A DNA stretch of 64,000 nucleotides from Pseudomonas protegens (GTDB lineage: Bacteria; Pseudomonadota; Gammaproteobacteria; Pseudomonadales; Pseudomonadaceae): NCBI RefSeq assembly GCF_013407925.2, contig NZ_CP060201.1:2108001-2172000 (forward strand), read 5' to 3'. Every line of letters begins with the position of its first letter. Position 1 is the first letter of the stretch. Position numbers and translations under genes: made by a program. The notes below the pieces were generated by a model, which was not told where the DNA came from, did no database searches, and was given only the letters and a program-made list of their open reading frames with translations. Of the stretch, positions 17,193 through 26,291 are shown in pieces.

Positions 17193-18089
17193 ATGGATTT
17201 CAAACAACTGCGCAGCTTCGTCGAAGTGATGCGCCAGGGCGGTTTTACCCAGGCGGCCAAGACCCTGCACATCAGCCAGTCGGCCGTCAGCAAGCAGATC
17301 GCCCAGCTGGAACAGAGCCTGGGCACGCCCCTGCTGGAGCGCCAGGGCTCGCACATTCATCTGACTGCCGCCGGCAGCGTGGTCCTGCAACGGGCCGAGG
17401 GCATGCTGCGCCTGCGCCAGGAACTGCTCAGCGAACTGGACGACCTGAGTCAACTGGCCCGGGGCGAACTGCGCCTGGGCCTGCCGTTGCTGGGCAGCGA
17501 CGCACTGTTCGCCAGCCGCTTTGCCGAATACCGCCGGCGCTATCCGAACATCCAGGTGTCACTGCTCGAAGGCGGCAGCCTGAATGTCGAGCAGGCGGTG
17601 CGCAATGGCGAGCTGGAACTGGGCGGCAGCCTGACCCCCAAGGACCCGGCGTTCGCCTATCAGCCTTTTTGCGATGAGCCTCTGGATGCCTTGCTGCCCG
17701 CCGATCATCCCCTGGCGATGAACGCCCAGGTGCGCCTGGAAGAACTGGCGGATACCCCCTTCCTCCTCTATCAGCGCAGCTTTGTGCTCAACGACCGCCT
17801 GCTCCAGGCCTGCCAGCAAGTGGGCTTCACCCCCAAGGAGGGCGGGCGCAGTGGTCAGGCGGATTTTCTCGCGGCGCTGGTGGCCGCGGGACAAGGCGTA
17901 GTGTTACTGCCCAGTGTGGTGGCCCGCGGCCTGGTGCGGCCGGGGGTGGTGCGCCTGACACTCAAGGCGCCGGACTACCTGCGTTGGGATATCGCCTTCA
18001 TCTGGCGCCAGGGCGCTTATCTGTCCAAGGCAGCGCAAGCCTGGCTGGCGCTGCTGCGGGAACAGCCGGTCAGCCCCGCAGGGCGCTGA
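17193..18089 (+). CDS. LysR-family regulator of lrgAB (CidR-like)
   Basis: A 298-residue LysR-type regulator. The winged HTH is at residues 1-60 (MDFKQLRSFVEVMRQGGFTQ, then AAKTLHISQSAVSKQIAQLE), followed by a type 2 periplasmic-binding-like effector domain. The start MDFKQL is the family norm; the open frame extends upstream without an acceptable N-terminus. Divergence from lrgA/lrgB and the dyad box just before the ATG point to it as their activator, as CidR is in other bacteria. The 3' end overlaps the convergent flavodoxin gene by 20 bases. Confidence 0.88.
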   Translation: MDFKQLRSFVEVMRQGGFTQAAKTLHISQSAVSKQIAQLEQSLGTPLLERQGSHIHLTAAGSVVLQRAEGMLRLRQELLSELDDLSQLARGELRLGLPLLGSDALFASRFAEYRRRYPNIQVSLLEGGSLNVEQAVRNGELELGGSLTPKDPAFAYQPFCDEPLDALLPADHPLAMNAQVRLEELADTPFLLYQRSFVLNDRLLQACQQVGFTPKEGGRSGQADFLAALVAAGQGVVLLPSVVARGLVRPGVVRLTLKAPDYLRWDIAFIWRQGAYLSKAAQAWLALLREQPVSPAGR

Positions 18090-18528
18090 TCAGCTCGGCC
18101 AGCCAGGGCTCGGCGTCGGTTTTCGGGGTCACGCTCTCGCTGGCGTCCAGACGCAGCATCGGCAGCACTTCGCGCACGCCCAGTTCGGCGAACAACTCGC
18201 GCATCTGCTCACCGCCACCGCAAAAGGTATCGCCGTAGCTGGAGTCGCCGAGGCCGATCACCGCCCCCGGCAGCCCGCGCCAGGCGGCGGGCAACTGATC
18301 GCGAATGCTCGAATACAGCGGCAGCAGGTTGTCCGGCAGTTCACCCATGCCGGTGGTCGAGGTGACCGCCAGCAACGCCTGGGGCGCGAAGGCCTGGACC
18401 TCGGCCAAGCTGGCGCGCGGGTTGTGCCAGGCCTCGAAACCGGCGGCATTGAGGAGTTTGGCGGCGTGCCGGGCGACTTCTTCAGCCGTGCCGTAGACCG
18501 AGCCGGAAAGGATGGCGACTTTCATCAA
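18070..18528 (-). CDS. flavodoxin, MioC-like
   Basis: A 152-residue FMN-binding flavodoxin. The phosphate-binding loop is SGSVYGTAEEVA near the N-terminus, with the later flavin contacts TSTTGMGELPDN and GLGDSSYGDTFCGGG. Short-chain flavodoxins of this type carry electrons in the cytosol (MioC supports biotin synthase in E. coli). It is a single-gene unit whose tail overlaps the LysR gene end by 20 bases in convergent orientation. Confidence 0.87.
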   Translation of the reverse strand: MMKVAILSGSVYGTAEEVARHAAKLLNAAGFEAWHNPRASLAEVQAFAPQALLAVTSTTGMGELPDNLLPLYSSIRDQLPAAWRGLPGAVIGLGDSSYGDTFCGGGEQMRELFAELGVREVLPMLRLDASESVTPKTDAEPWLAELISALRG

Positions 18529-18680
18529 TCTGTTCCTGAAGCTGACTAAAAGACTGGGATATTACCAGCTACGGAGTAAAATCCCTTTCCTGGCATGCCG
18601 CGCCTCTGGATAGCCCCAGTGGACAGCGTGCCAGCATGTCTTAGAATCCAGCACCAACTGATCGATAGCGGAACTTCGGG

Positions 18681-19139
18681 ATGATCAACGCGCATCTTCT
18701 GCAACGGATGATCGACGCCTCCAACGACGGGATTGTGGTCGCGGAACAGGAAGGCGAAGACAACATCGTGATTTACGTGAACCCGGCTTTCGAGCGATTG
18801 ACGGGCTACAGCGCCGATGAGGTGCTTTACCAGGACTGTCGCTTCCTGCAATCCGGGGACCGCGACCAGCCGGGCCTGGAGCGGATTCGCCAGGCCCTGA
18901 GCAAGGGCCAGCCGTGCCGCGAGGTGCTGCGCAACTACCGCAAGGACGGCAGCCACTTCTGGAACGAGCTGTCGATCACTCCGGTGTTCAACGACAGCGA
19001 CCAACTGACCTACTTCATCGGCGTGCAAAAGGATGTCAGCGCCCAGATCAAGAGTCAGCAGCGCCTGCAGCAGCTGGAACAACAGCTGGCCGCCGCCGAG
19101 GCCGAACTGGCCGCGCTCAAGGCGACCGACGGGCACTAA
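18681..19139 (+). CDS. short LOV blue-light photoreceptor (PpSB1-LOV type)
   Basis: A 152-residue protein that is essentially a single LOV (PAS) domain with a short C-terminal coiled coil (QQRLQQLEQQLAAAEAELAA) and no effector. The photoactive Cys is residue 53 in YQDCRFLQSGDRDQ; RNYRKDGSHFWNELSITPV holds the flavin-contacting Asn, and YFIGVQKDVS the Ibeta Gln. The whole sequence closely follows PpSB1-LOV of P. putida, a blue-light sensor that switches dimer state with light. It lies two genes from a MerR gene of the LitR class, its known signalling partner type. Missing effector output implies signalling by protein contact. Confidence 0.93.
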   Translation: MINAHLLQRMIDASNDGIVVAEQEGEDNIVIYVNPAFERLTGYSADEVLYQDCRFLQSGDRDQPGLERIRQALSKGQPCREVLRNYRKDGSHFWNELSITPVFNDSDQLTYFIGVQKDVSAQIKSQQRLQQLEQQLAAAEAELAALKATDGH

Positions 19140-19208
19140 TAAAATTCATCTTTGGTGGTCTGTAGGGATATTCCCCGCCGATCAGCCATCCACCCTTCGA
19201 GCAACATC

Positions 19209-19814
19209 ATGCAGCGTGACGCCCTCCTCACCCAGGATGAACTGGACTTCATCCGGACCATGCAGCACAACCCGCAGCTCAATGTGCGCGAAAGCACATC
19301 CAGCCTGCTGGTCAATGGCGGCGCACAGGTCCGTGACTTGCTTACCCGCCTGGCGGCCAACGAAAAGGTCACTCTCCAGGCGCACTTCGACAATCAGCAG
19401 ATGACCTTTCCCCTGCAACTGGTGGAAGACGAGTTCCATGCCCTGCATCTGCGCCTGGGGGTGCCGAGCATCTTCGAAGACGGCCCCATGGTCCGGCCCT
19501 GGCGCCTGACGCTGGAAGAACCGGTTGCCCTGGAAAACGCCAAAGGCCAGCCGGGACGCCTGTGGGTGCGGGAAGTGTCGTTCAAGGGCGTGTTGCTGGA
19601 GATCCGCAACCGGACCCGCCCACCCAAGCAGTTCGCCCAGTGGTTCAGCCCCTCGGGGTATGAGCGGATTGCCCTGCATGGGCGCTTCGAGCGCCAGACC
19701 GAAGCCGGTTTCTACGCCTACCGCCTGGATCAGCGTGATGCGGAAGAAACCGAGCGCCTGCGCCAGTTCATCCTCCAGCAGCACCGCCACAGCCATCCGG
19801 CCCTGCACGCTTGA
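19209..19814 (+). CDS. unknown protein with a PilZ-like segment
   Basis: A 201-residue soluble protein. The N-terminal half (about residues 1-95) resembles a YcgR-N type domain in length, and residues near 115-130 read WVREVSFKGVLLEIRNRT, where EVSFKG matches the PilZ D/N-x-S-x-x-G pattern apart from the first residue. The Arg motif that binds c-di-GMP is not clearly present, so binding is doubtful. It sits between the LOV gene and the convergent MerR gene, starting 69 bases after the LOV stop on the same strand, so it may be co-transcribed with the photoreceptor. No firm family. Confidence 0.75.
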   Translation: MQRDALLTQDELDFIRTMQHNPQLNVRESTSSLLVNGGAQVRDLLTRLAANEKVTLQAHFDNQQMTFPLQLVEDEFHALHLRLGVPSIFEDGPMVRPWRLTLEEPVALENAKGQPGRLWVREVSFKGVLLEIRNRTRPPKQFAQWFSPSGYERIALHGRFERQTEAGFYAYRLDQRDAEETERLRQFILQQHRHSHPALHA

Positions 19815-19832
19815 GCCGGTCCGACGACGCTT

Positions 19833-20792
19833 TCAGGTATCCAGGCGCCCACTGAGGAACTGCCGCAGGCGCTTCTGCATCAGGCGTCCGTCATTACCCA
19901 GGCAGGCCACCGGCGAACCGCTGAGACGGTCCTGCGCCAGGTCCGCCGCATCTCCGGCCAGCATCAGCGGACAATCCAGGGTCAGCGCCAGACGCTGAAG
20001 ACGCTTGGGCAGTTCCGCCGTCGGCGCATGATTGGAAAACACCACCAGGGCCACGGGCTGGAGCTTCTCGCAGACCAGGGTCAGCTCCTCCAGGGGCGCC
20101 CCCGGCCCCAGCAGACGGACACCGATCTGGTCATGCCCGAGCATCAGCGCCGCCACCAGCAGCTCCAGCTCGCGACACTGCTCGTTGAACGCCGTCAGCA
20201 ACAATTGCCGACTCTGGCCGGCCCGCTGCAGCAACAGGCGCTGAGTGATCCGCGCGCGCAAGAAACCGTCCAGAAACAGCCACTCGCTGGTCTGGCCGAA
20301 ATCGTCCCGAACCTGCAGCAGTTGCTTCCAGAACGGCAGGAAGATGTCCTGGAACACCACCGGCAGGGCATAACTGGAAAAGATCTGCCCATACAGACGC
20401 TCCAGCAGCTCTTCATCGAAGGCGCTCACCGCCAGCTTCAACTGATCGCGCCACTGGCCGTACTCGCCTTGCTGAGGATCGTCCAGCGGTGCCTTGACCT
20501 GAACCTGGGCCGCGCGGTTCTTGGCCATGATCTTGCCCACCTTGCTCACCGCCACGCCGCGCTCGATCCAGCCGAGAATCTCCCGCACCGCCTCAACATC
20601 GTGCATCGAATACAGGCGATGCCCGCTTTCGGTGCGCGTGGGTTGAATCAGGCCGTAGCGTCGCTCCCAGGCCCGCAGGGTCACCGGATTGATGCCGGTC
20701 AGGCGCGCCACCTCACGAATCGGAAACAACTCGTCCTGAGGGACGGAGTCAGGGGCAGGCGTGACAGGGACAAGTTCAGTCATGACGGGCAT
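19833..20792 (-). CDS. MerR-family regulator, class II LitR/PplR type
   Basis: A 319-residue regulator. The MerR HTH occupies residues 22-92 (FPIREVARLTGINPVTLRAW then ERRYGLIQPTRTESGHRLYS), followed by a CarH/LitR-like helical and Rossmann-type cobalamin domain. The residue that should be the cobalt-ligating His is Cys206 in AFNEQCRELE, and the cap Glu-His is Glu-Trp (TSEWLFLDGFLRAR). This marks the vitamin-B12-independent class II LitR group (PplR proteins of P. putida), which act with short LOV proteins. Divergent from the ABM-fol genes, so it is their likely light-responsive regulator. Confidence 0.9.
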   Translation of the reverse strand: MPVMTELVPVTPAPDSVPQDELFPIREVARLTGINPVTLRAWERRYGLIQPTRTESGHRLYSMHDVEAVREILGWIERGVAVSKVGKIMAKNRAAQVQVKAPLDDPQQGEYGQWRDQLKLAVSAFDEELLERLYGQIFSSYALPVVFQDIFLPFWKQLLQVRDDFGQTSEWLFLDGFLRARITQRLLLQRAGQSRQLLLTAFNEQCRELELLVAALMLGHDQIGVRLLGPGAPLEELTLVCEKLQPVALVVFSNHAPTAELPKRLQRLALTLDCPLMLAGDAADLAQDRLSGSPVACLGNDGRLMQKRLRQFLSGRLDT

Positions 20793-21004
20793 CTGGGGGA
20801 GAACACACCGATAAACAAAGTGGCGCTCATTCTACTCTTCCTCAGCGCCAATGCCTCAAGCCCGAGAAAAACCGACCAGCGTCGTTGGTCCAGCGCCGGC
20901 AATCGGGAATAATCCTTGCTTGTTCCAGACGCGGCCCACTACCCCGGTGCCACGTCAAGCGCCTGCCTTATCCAGGCGGCGCATTGGTTTTACGGAGATA
21001 CATA

Positions 21005-21574
21005 ATGTCTACCTCACCCGTCACCCTGATGGTTGCCCGGCGCGTTGCCGACGGCCGTTACCAGGACCTGATCGCCTGGCTGCGCGAAGGCGAACAACTG
21101 GCCACCGACTTTCCCGGCTACCTGGGTTCCGGTGTCCTTGCACCCCCGCCCGACGATGACGAATTCCAGATCATCTTCCGCTTTGCCGACGAACACACCC
21201 TGCACACCTGGGAGCACTCCGCCTCGCGTACCGCCTGGCTGGCCCGGGGCAGCGATCTGTTTGCCCACCCGTCTGAGCACCGGGTCAGCGGTATCGATGG
21301 CTGGTTCGGCGCGGCCGGACAGCGACCGCCACGCTGGAAGCAGGCCGTGGCCATCTGGCTGGCGTTCTTCCCGGTATCGCTGCTGTTCAACTTCGTCCTC
21401 GGCCCCTTGCTCAGTGATCTGAGCCTGCTGCCCCGGGTGTTTGTCAGCACCCTGGCGCTGACCCCGCTGATGGTCTATTTCTTCATTCCGCTGTCCACCC
21501 GCCTGCTGGCCAACTGGCTCAACAGCACACCGGCGCGCGTATTGCCGAGCGCCCCCTCGACGCAGAATCCGTGA
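21005..21574 (+). CDS. ABM-domain protein with a membrane anchor
   Basis: A 189-residue protein. The first 95 residues form an antibiotic-biosynthesis-monooxygenase (ABM) type ferredoxin-like domain (VTLMVARRVADGRYQDLIAW; FQIIFRFADEHTLHTWEHSA). Two hydrophobic helices follow at about 120-142 and 150-172. Such fusions are common in pseudomonads, but the reaction is unknown. The TACGGAG ribosome site lies 5 bases before the ATG. It is the first gene on the right of the MerR regulator and is divergent from it, so it is a candidate light-regulated gene. Confidence 0.8.
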   Translation: MSTSPVTLMVARRVADGRYQDLIAWLREGEQLATDFPGYLGSGVLAPPPDDDEFQIIFRFADEHTLHTWEHSASRTAWLARGSDLFAHPSEHRVSGIDGWFGAAGQRPPRWKQAVAIWLAFFPVSLLFNFVLGPLLSDLSLLPRVFVSTLALTPLMVYFFIPLSTRLLANWLNSTPARVLPSAPSTQNP

Positions 21575-21636
21575 TTCGCCGGCAAGCCGGCTCCTGCAGC
21601 GCTTCGCGCCGACCGCAGGAGCTGGCCAGCCCGTTG
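21574..21636. repeat. REP-type repeat pair
   Basis: Two facing copies of the Pseudomonas REP hairpin: TTCGCCGGCAAGCCGGCTCC, then a second containing GCAGGAGCTGGCCAGCCCG. It separates the ABM gene from folM. Confidence 0.7.
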
Positions 21637-21699
21637 CCTGCAGGCACAGGTTCTCCCCCGCTGGTATAGTTTTCCCCCTACCCGCGACGCGAGCCCTCC

Positions 21700-22410
21700 A
21701 TGAACGCTTCCCCCGCCCCGATCCTGATCACTGGTGCCAGCCAGCGTGTCGGCCTGCATTGCGCCCTGCGCCTGCTGGAAGACGGGCAGCCGGTGATCGT
21801 CACTTATCGCAGCCAGCGCCCGGGCCTTGAAACCCTGCGTGAAAAAGGCGCCACCCTGCTGTTCGCCGACCTGTCCAGCGAAGCCGGAATCCTGGCCCTG
21901 ATCAGCGAGCTGAAAAACCACACCGAGCGCTTGCGGGCCATCGTCCACAACGCCTCGGAATGGCTGGAAGAAAGCCCCGGCGAGGAAAGCGCCGCCTTTG
22001 CCCGGATGTTCAGCGTGCACATGCTCGCGCCCTACCTGATCAACCTGCATTGCGCAGAATTGCTGCAGCGTTCAACCCCGGCGGACATCATCCACATCAG
22101 CGACGACGTGACCCGCAAGGGCAGCAGCAAGCACATTGGCTACTGCGCCAGCAAAGCCGGGCTGGACAGCCTGACCCTGTCTTTCGCGGCGAAATACGCC
22201 CCGACAATCAAGGTCAACGGCATCGCTCCGGCCCTGCTATTGTTCAATCCCGACGACGACGCGGCGTACCGCGCCAAGACCCTGGCCAAATCCGCGCTGG
22301 GCATCGAACCCGGCAGCGAAGTGATCTACCAGAGCCTGCGCTACCTGCTGGACAACCCCTATGTCACCGGCACCACCCTGACCGTAAACGGCGGGCGACA
22401 CATCAAGTAA
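21700..22410 (+). CDS. folM: dihydromonapterin reductase
   Basis: A 236-residue SDR enzyme that reduces dihydromonapterin to tetrahydromonapterin, the pterin cofactor used by pseudomonad phenylalanine hydroxylase. The glycine motif is the FolM form ITGASQRVGLHCALRLLEDG, and the catalytic Tyr-Lys are in HIGYCASKAGLDSL. The C-terminus TGTTLTVNGGRHIK is typical. It is followed after 22 bases by folE and then folX, giving three steps of one pathway in one operon. Assignment as FolM rather than a generic SDR relies on this context plus the motif. Confidence 0.92.
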   Translation: MNASPAPILITGASQRVGLHCALRLLEDGQPVIVTYRSQRPGLETLREKGATLLFADLSSEAGILALISELKNHTERLRAIVHNASEWLEESPGEESAAFARMFSVHMLAPYLINLHCAELLQRSTPADIIHISDDVTRKGSSKHIGYCASKAGLDSLTLSFAAKYAPTIKVNGIAPALLLFNPDDDAAYRAKTLAKSALGIEPGSEVIYQSLRYLLDNPYVTGTTLTVNGGRHIK

Positions 22411-22432
22411 GCCGGCCCCGTGAGGACCTTGC

Positions 22433-22993
22433 ATGACTCTTTCCCTGCCCCAGCACTACCGCGAGATCCTCAAGGATCTGGGCGAAGACCCCGAACGCGA
22501 AGGTTTGCTCGACACCCCCAAGCGCGCAGCCAAAGCCATGCAGTACCTGTGTCACGGCTACAGTCAGTCGCTGGAGGACATCGTCAATGGCGCACTGTTC
22601 GCCTCCAACAGCGATGAAATGGTGATCGTCGCCGACATCGAACTGTATTCCCTGTGCGAACATCACCTGCTGCCCTTCATCGGCAAGGCCCATGTGGCTT
22701 ATATTCCCACCGGCAAGGTACTGGGGCTGTCGAAGATCGCCCGCATCGTCGATATGTTCGCCAGGCGCCTGCAGATCCAGGAAAACCTCACCCGGGAAAT
22801 CGCCGAGGCGGTGCAGAGCGTGACCCAGGCCGCCGGCGTCGCGGTAGTGATCGAGGCCAAGCACATGTGCATGATGATGCGCGGCGTCGAGAAACAGAAT
22901 TCCACCATGCACACCTCGGTGATGCTCGGCGCCTTTCGCGATTCGAGCACCACTCGCCAGGAATTCCTGCAATTGATTGGACGGAGCAAGTAG
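22433..22993 (+). CDS. folE: GTP cyclohydrolase I (FolE1)
   Basis: Converts GTP to 7,8-dihydroneopterin triphosphate, the entry to pterin and folate synthesis. The 186-residue length is standard for the zinc-dependent FolE. Zinc ligands are visible: Cys and His in [19 protein letters not shown] and the later Cys in [17 protein letters not shown]-type catalytic residues follow ([19 protein letters not shown]). It sits between folM and folX, so its product is probably channelled to monapterin. In P. putida a folE gene is among the known light-induced genes, matching the LOV/MerR genes just upstream. Confidence 0.95.
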   Translation: MTLSLPQHYREILKDLGEDPEREGLLDTPKRAAKAMQYLCHGYSQSLEDIVNGALFASNSDEMVIVADIELYSLCEHHLLPFIGKAHVAYIPTGKVLGLSKIARIVDMFARRLQIQENLTREIAEAVQSVTQAAGVAVVIEAKHMCMMMRGVEKQNSTMHTSVMLGAFRDSSTTRQEFLQLIGRSK

Positions 22994-22995
22994 CA

Positions 22996-23367
22996 ATGCC
23001 ACAACTTCAGCCAGGAATGGCTCGCATCCGGGTCAAGGACCTGCTCCTGCGGACCTACATCGGAATCAACGAGGAAGAAATCCTCAACAAGCAGAATGTG
23101 CTGATCAACCTGACCATCCTGTACCCCGCCCAGGAGGCGGTGCGTGACAACGATATCGATCATGCGCTGAACTATCGCACCATCACCAAGGCGATCATTG
23201 CCCACGTCGAAGGAAACCGCTTCGCCCTGCTGGAGCGCCTGACCCAGGAACTGCTGGATCTGGTGATGAGCAACGACTCGGTGCATTACGCCGAGGTCGA
23301 GGTCGACAAACCCCACGCCCTGCGCTTTGCCGAATCGGTATCCATCACGTTGGCGGCAAGTCGCTAG
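22996..23367 (+). CDS. folX: dihydroneopterin triphosphate 2'-epimerase
   Basis: A 123-residue FolB/FolX-fold enzyme that epimerises dihydroneopterin triphosphate to dihydromonapterin triphosphate. Diagnostic residues are in [20 protein letters not shown] and [13 protein letters not shown]. The start [14 protein letters not shown] at 22996 lies 2 bases after the folE stop; the open frame continues upstream inside folE and is not the true start. FolX is preferred over FolB (aldolase) because of the neighbouring folM and the length and N-terminus. Confidence 0.93.
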   Translation: MPQLQPGMARIRVKDLLLRTYIGINEEEILNKQNVLINLTILYPAQEAVRDNDIDHALNYRTITKAIIAHVEGNRFALLERLTQELLDLVMSNDSVHYAEVEVDKPHALRFAESVSITLAASR

Positions 23368-23373
23368 CGCCAG

Positions 23374-23435
23374 GCGGCAAGTCGAGGCGATCGAGCTTTG
23401 ACTTGCCGCTGGCAGCTTGTCGCTTGCCGCTGTTC
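23374..23435. repeat. intergenic repeat, second family (copy 1)
   Basis: The inverted repeat GCGGCAAGTC (23374-23383) / GACTTGCCGC (23400-23409) is followed by the repeated words CAGCTTGTCGCTTGCCGCT. A related CTTGCAGCTTGCCGCT block occurs at 41488-41580. It differs from the REP elements of the window. Confidence 0.6.
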
Positions 23436-23461
23436 CCATCCTTTTATGTGCAGTGAGTCTT

Positions 23462-23758
23462 ATGTCCCCTCAACAACGCCTGGAACTGGAAGCCGCGGCC
23501 TTTCGCCGCCTGGTGGCCCATCTGGACAGCCGCAAGGACGTGCAGAACATCGACCTGATGAACCTGGCCGGGTTCTGCCGCAACTGCCTGTCCAAGTGGT
23601 ACAAGGCCGAGGCCGACGAGCGCCAGATCGAGGTCAGCCTCGATGAGGCCCGTGAAGTGGTGTACGGCATGCCCTACGCCGAATGGAAAAATCTCTACCA
23701 GAAAGAAGCCAGCGCCGAGCAGCAAGCGGCGTTTGCCAAAGGAAAAACCCATGACTGA
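23462..23758 (+). CDS. DUF1244 family protein
   Basis: A 98-residue protein of the DUF1244 family, small helical proteins with conserved Cys residues. The hallmark DLMNLAGFCRNCLSKWY (about residues 31-47) and YGMPYAEWK are both intact. Its function has not been established. The stop overlaps the start of the HopJ-family gene by 8 bases, so the pair are co-translated. Confidence 0.88.
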   Translation: MSPQQRLELEAAAFRRLVAHLDSRKDVQNIDLMNLAGFCRNCLSKWYKAEADERQIEVSLDEAREVVYGMPYAEWKNLYQKEASAEQQAAFAKGKTHD

Positions 23759-24092
23759 CCTGAACACCCTGCGCGCCAGCCTGAACAGCGGTGAACATGC
23801 TTTTGCCGACACCCTGGCCTTTGTCGCCGCCGGTTACGACTACCAGCCCCAGGCGTTCAACAATGGCGGCGTGGAAAACGCTGCCGGGCAGAACGAAGGT
23901 TCGTGCAAGACCCTGGGCCTGGCCCTGCTGGAAGGCCTGAGCGACCAAGAGGCGCTGCTGGCCTTTGGCGAACACTACCGCTCGGTACTGGCCACGCCCG
24001 AAGGCAGCGATCACGGCAACATCCGCGCGCTGATCGCCCACGGTCTGGCCGGGGTCAAGTTCGCCGCCCAGCCGCTGACCCGTACTCTGTAG
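23751..24092 (+). CDS. HopJ type III effector family protein
   Basis: A 113-residue member of the HopJ family, named after a P. syringae effector but found in many bacteria without type III secretion. Conserved blocks are ADTLAFVAAGYDYQPQAFNN and NEGSCKTLGLALLEGLS. Nothing in this window suggests secretion, and the overlap with the DUF1244 gene points to a housekeeping role. Function unknown. Confidence 0.88.
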   Translation: MTDLNTLRASLNSGEHAFADTLAFVAAGYDYQPQAFNNGGVENAAGQNEGSCKTLGLALLEGLSDQEALLAFGEHYRSVLATPEGSDHGNIRALIAHGLAGVKFAAQPLTRTL

Positions 24093-24170
24093 GAGCTGGC
24101 TCGCCAGCGAAGGCGTCAGCACAGGCGGCGCAAGGCTCGAAGGCCTGTTCGCCAGCAAGCCTGCTCCTGG
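24089..24170. repeat. REP-type repeat pair
   Basis: Facing REP units: TGTAGGAGCTGGCTCGCCAG and TTCGCCAGCAAGCCTGCTCC. It begins within the stop region of the HopJ-family gene. Confidence 0.75.
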
Positions 24171-24184
24171 TGTGCAACACCCAT

Positions 24185-24212
24185 AAAAAAACCGGCTTGC
24201 GCCGGTTTTTTT
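24185..24212. terminator. bidirectional intrinsic terminator
   Basis: AAAAAAACCGGC-TTGC-GCCGGTTTTTTT is a symmetrical hairpin with A and T runs on both sides. It serves both the HopJ-family gene (plus) and trxB (minus). Confidence 0.92.
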
Positions 24213-24224
24213 ATTGCCTGGGGA

Positions 24225-25497
<1,273 letters not shown>

Positions 25498-26247
25498 ATG
25501 CCCGCCCCCGTACTGTCCGGACCGCAATACCTGCGCGAAGGCCTGAAGCTGGTCCTCAGCCCTGGCCTGCGCCTGTTCGTGCTCCTGCCCCTGGCGATCA
25601 ACCTGATACTGTTCGTCGGATTGATCTATTTCGCCGGCCACCAGTTCAGCCTGTGGATCGACAGCCTGATGCCAACCCTGCCGGACTGGCTGAGTTTTCT
25701 CAGTTACATCCTCTGGCCACTGTTCATGGTGCTGGTGGCGCTGATGGTGTTTTTCACCTTCACCATGCTGGCCAACATCATCGCCGCGCCCTTCAACGGC
25801 TTTCTATCGGAAAAGGTCGAAACCGTGGTCCGTGGCACCGACGATTTCCCGCCCTTCAGCTGGGGCGAACTGATCGCCATGATCCCCCGCACCCTGTCCC
25901 GGGAAATGCGCAAGCTCGGCTACTTCCTGCCCCGGGCCATCGGCCTGTTCATCCTCTCGCTGATCCCGGTGGTCAACCTGGTGGCCGCGCCGCTGTGGCT
26001 GCTGTTCGGCATCTGGATGATGGCCATCCAGTACATCGACTACCCGGCGGACAACCACAAGATGAGCTGGCAGGACATGCTCGCCTGGCTGCGGCAGAAG
26101 CGCTGGCAGAGCCTGGGCTTTGGCGGCATCGTCTACCTGGCGCTGATGATCCCCTTCGTCAACATCCTGATGATGCCGGCCGCCGTGGCCGGGGCCACGC
26201 TGTTCTGGGTGCGTGAACGCGGGGTGGAGAAGCTGCCGGGCCAATAG
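25498..26247 (+). CDS. cysZ: sulfate transporter CysZ
   Basis: A 249-residue inner-membrane protein of the CysZ family, which imports sulfate for cysteine synthesis. The N-terminal signature [20 protein letters not shown] and the conserved [10 protein letters not shown] loop are present, with about four long hydrophobic segments. The ATG at 25498 is preferred over an upstream in-frame start that lies within the promoter. The sulfate-activating cysD/cysNC genes lie about 8 kb away in this window. Confidence 0.9.
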   Translation: MPAPVLSGPQYLREGLKLVLSPGLRLFVLLPLAINLILFVGLIYFAGHQFSLWIDSLMPTLPDWLSFLSYILWPLFMVLVALMVFFTFTMLANIIAAPFNGFLSEKVETVVRGTDDFPPFSWGELIAMIPRTLSREMRKLGYFLPRAIGLFILSLIPVVNLVAAPLWLLFGIWMMAIQYIDYPADNHKMSWQDMLAWLRQKRWQSLGFGGIVYLALMIPFVNILMMPAAVAGATLFWVRERGVEKLPGQ

Positions 26248-26254
26248 GACCCCG

Positions 26255-26272
26255 GCGTCATAAATCCATCAT
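26255..26272 (+). promoter_or_regulatory. Pho-box-like direct repeat before the glycosyltransferase gene
   Basis: GCGTCAT-AAAT-CCATCAT repeats TCAT exactly 11 bases apart (26258 and 26269), and TCAC follows 11 bases later (26280). This is the spacing of PhoB half-sites (CTGTCAT-N4-CTGTCAT); each half matches 5 of 7. A CACAAT -10-like element follows at 26281. The inferred signal is phosphate starvation. Confidence 0.5.
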
Positions 26273-26291
26273 CCGCACGTCACAATGGCGA

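Noticed and set aside
18529..21699. PplR-type direct repeat T(G/A)TACA-N12-TGTA(C/T)A near the LOV and fol genes
   Set aside because: The intergenic stretches were read for it and no match was found. The regulator may bind a divergent site or act elsewhere, so no operator is claimed.
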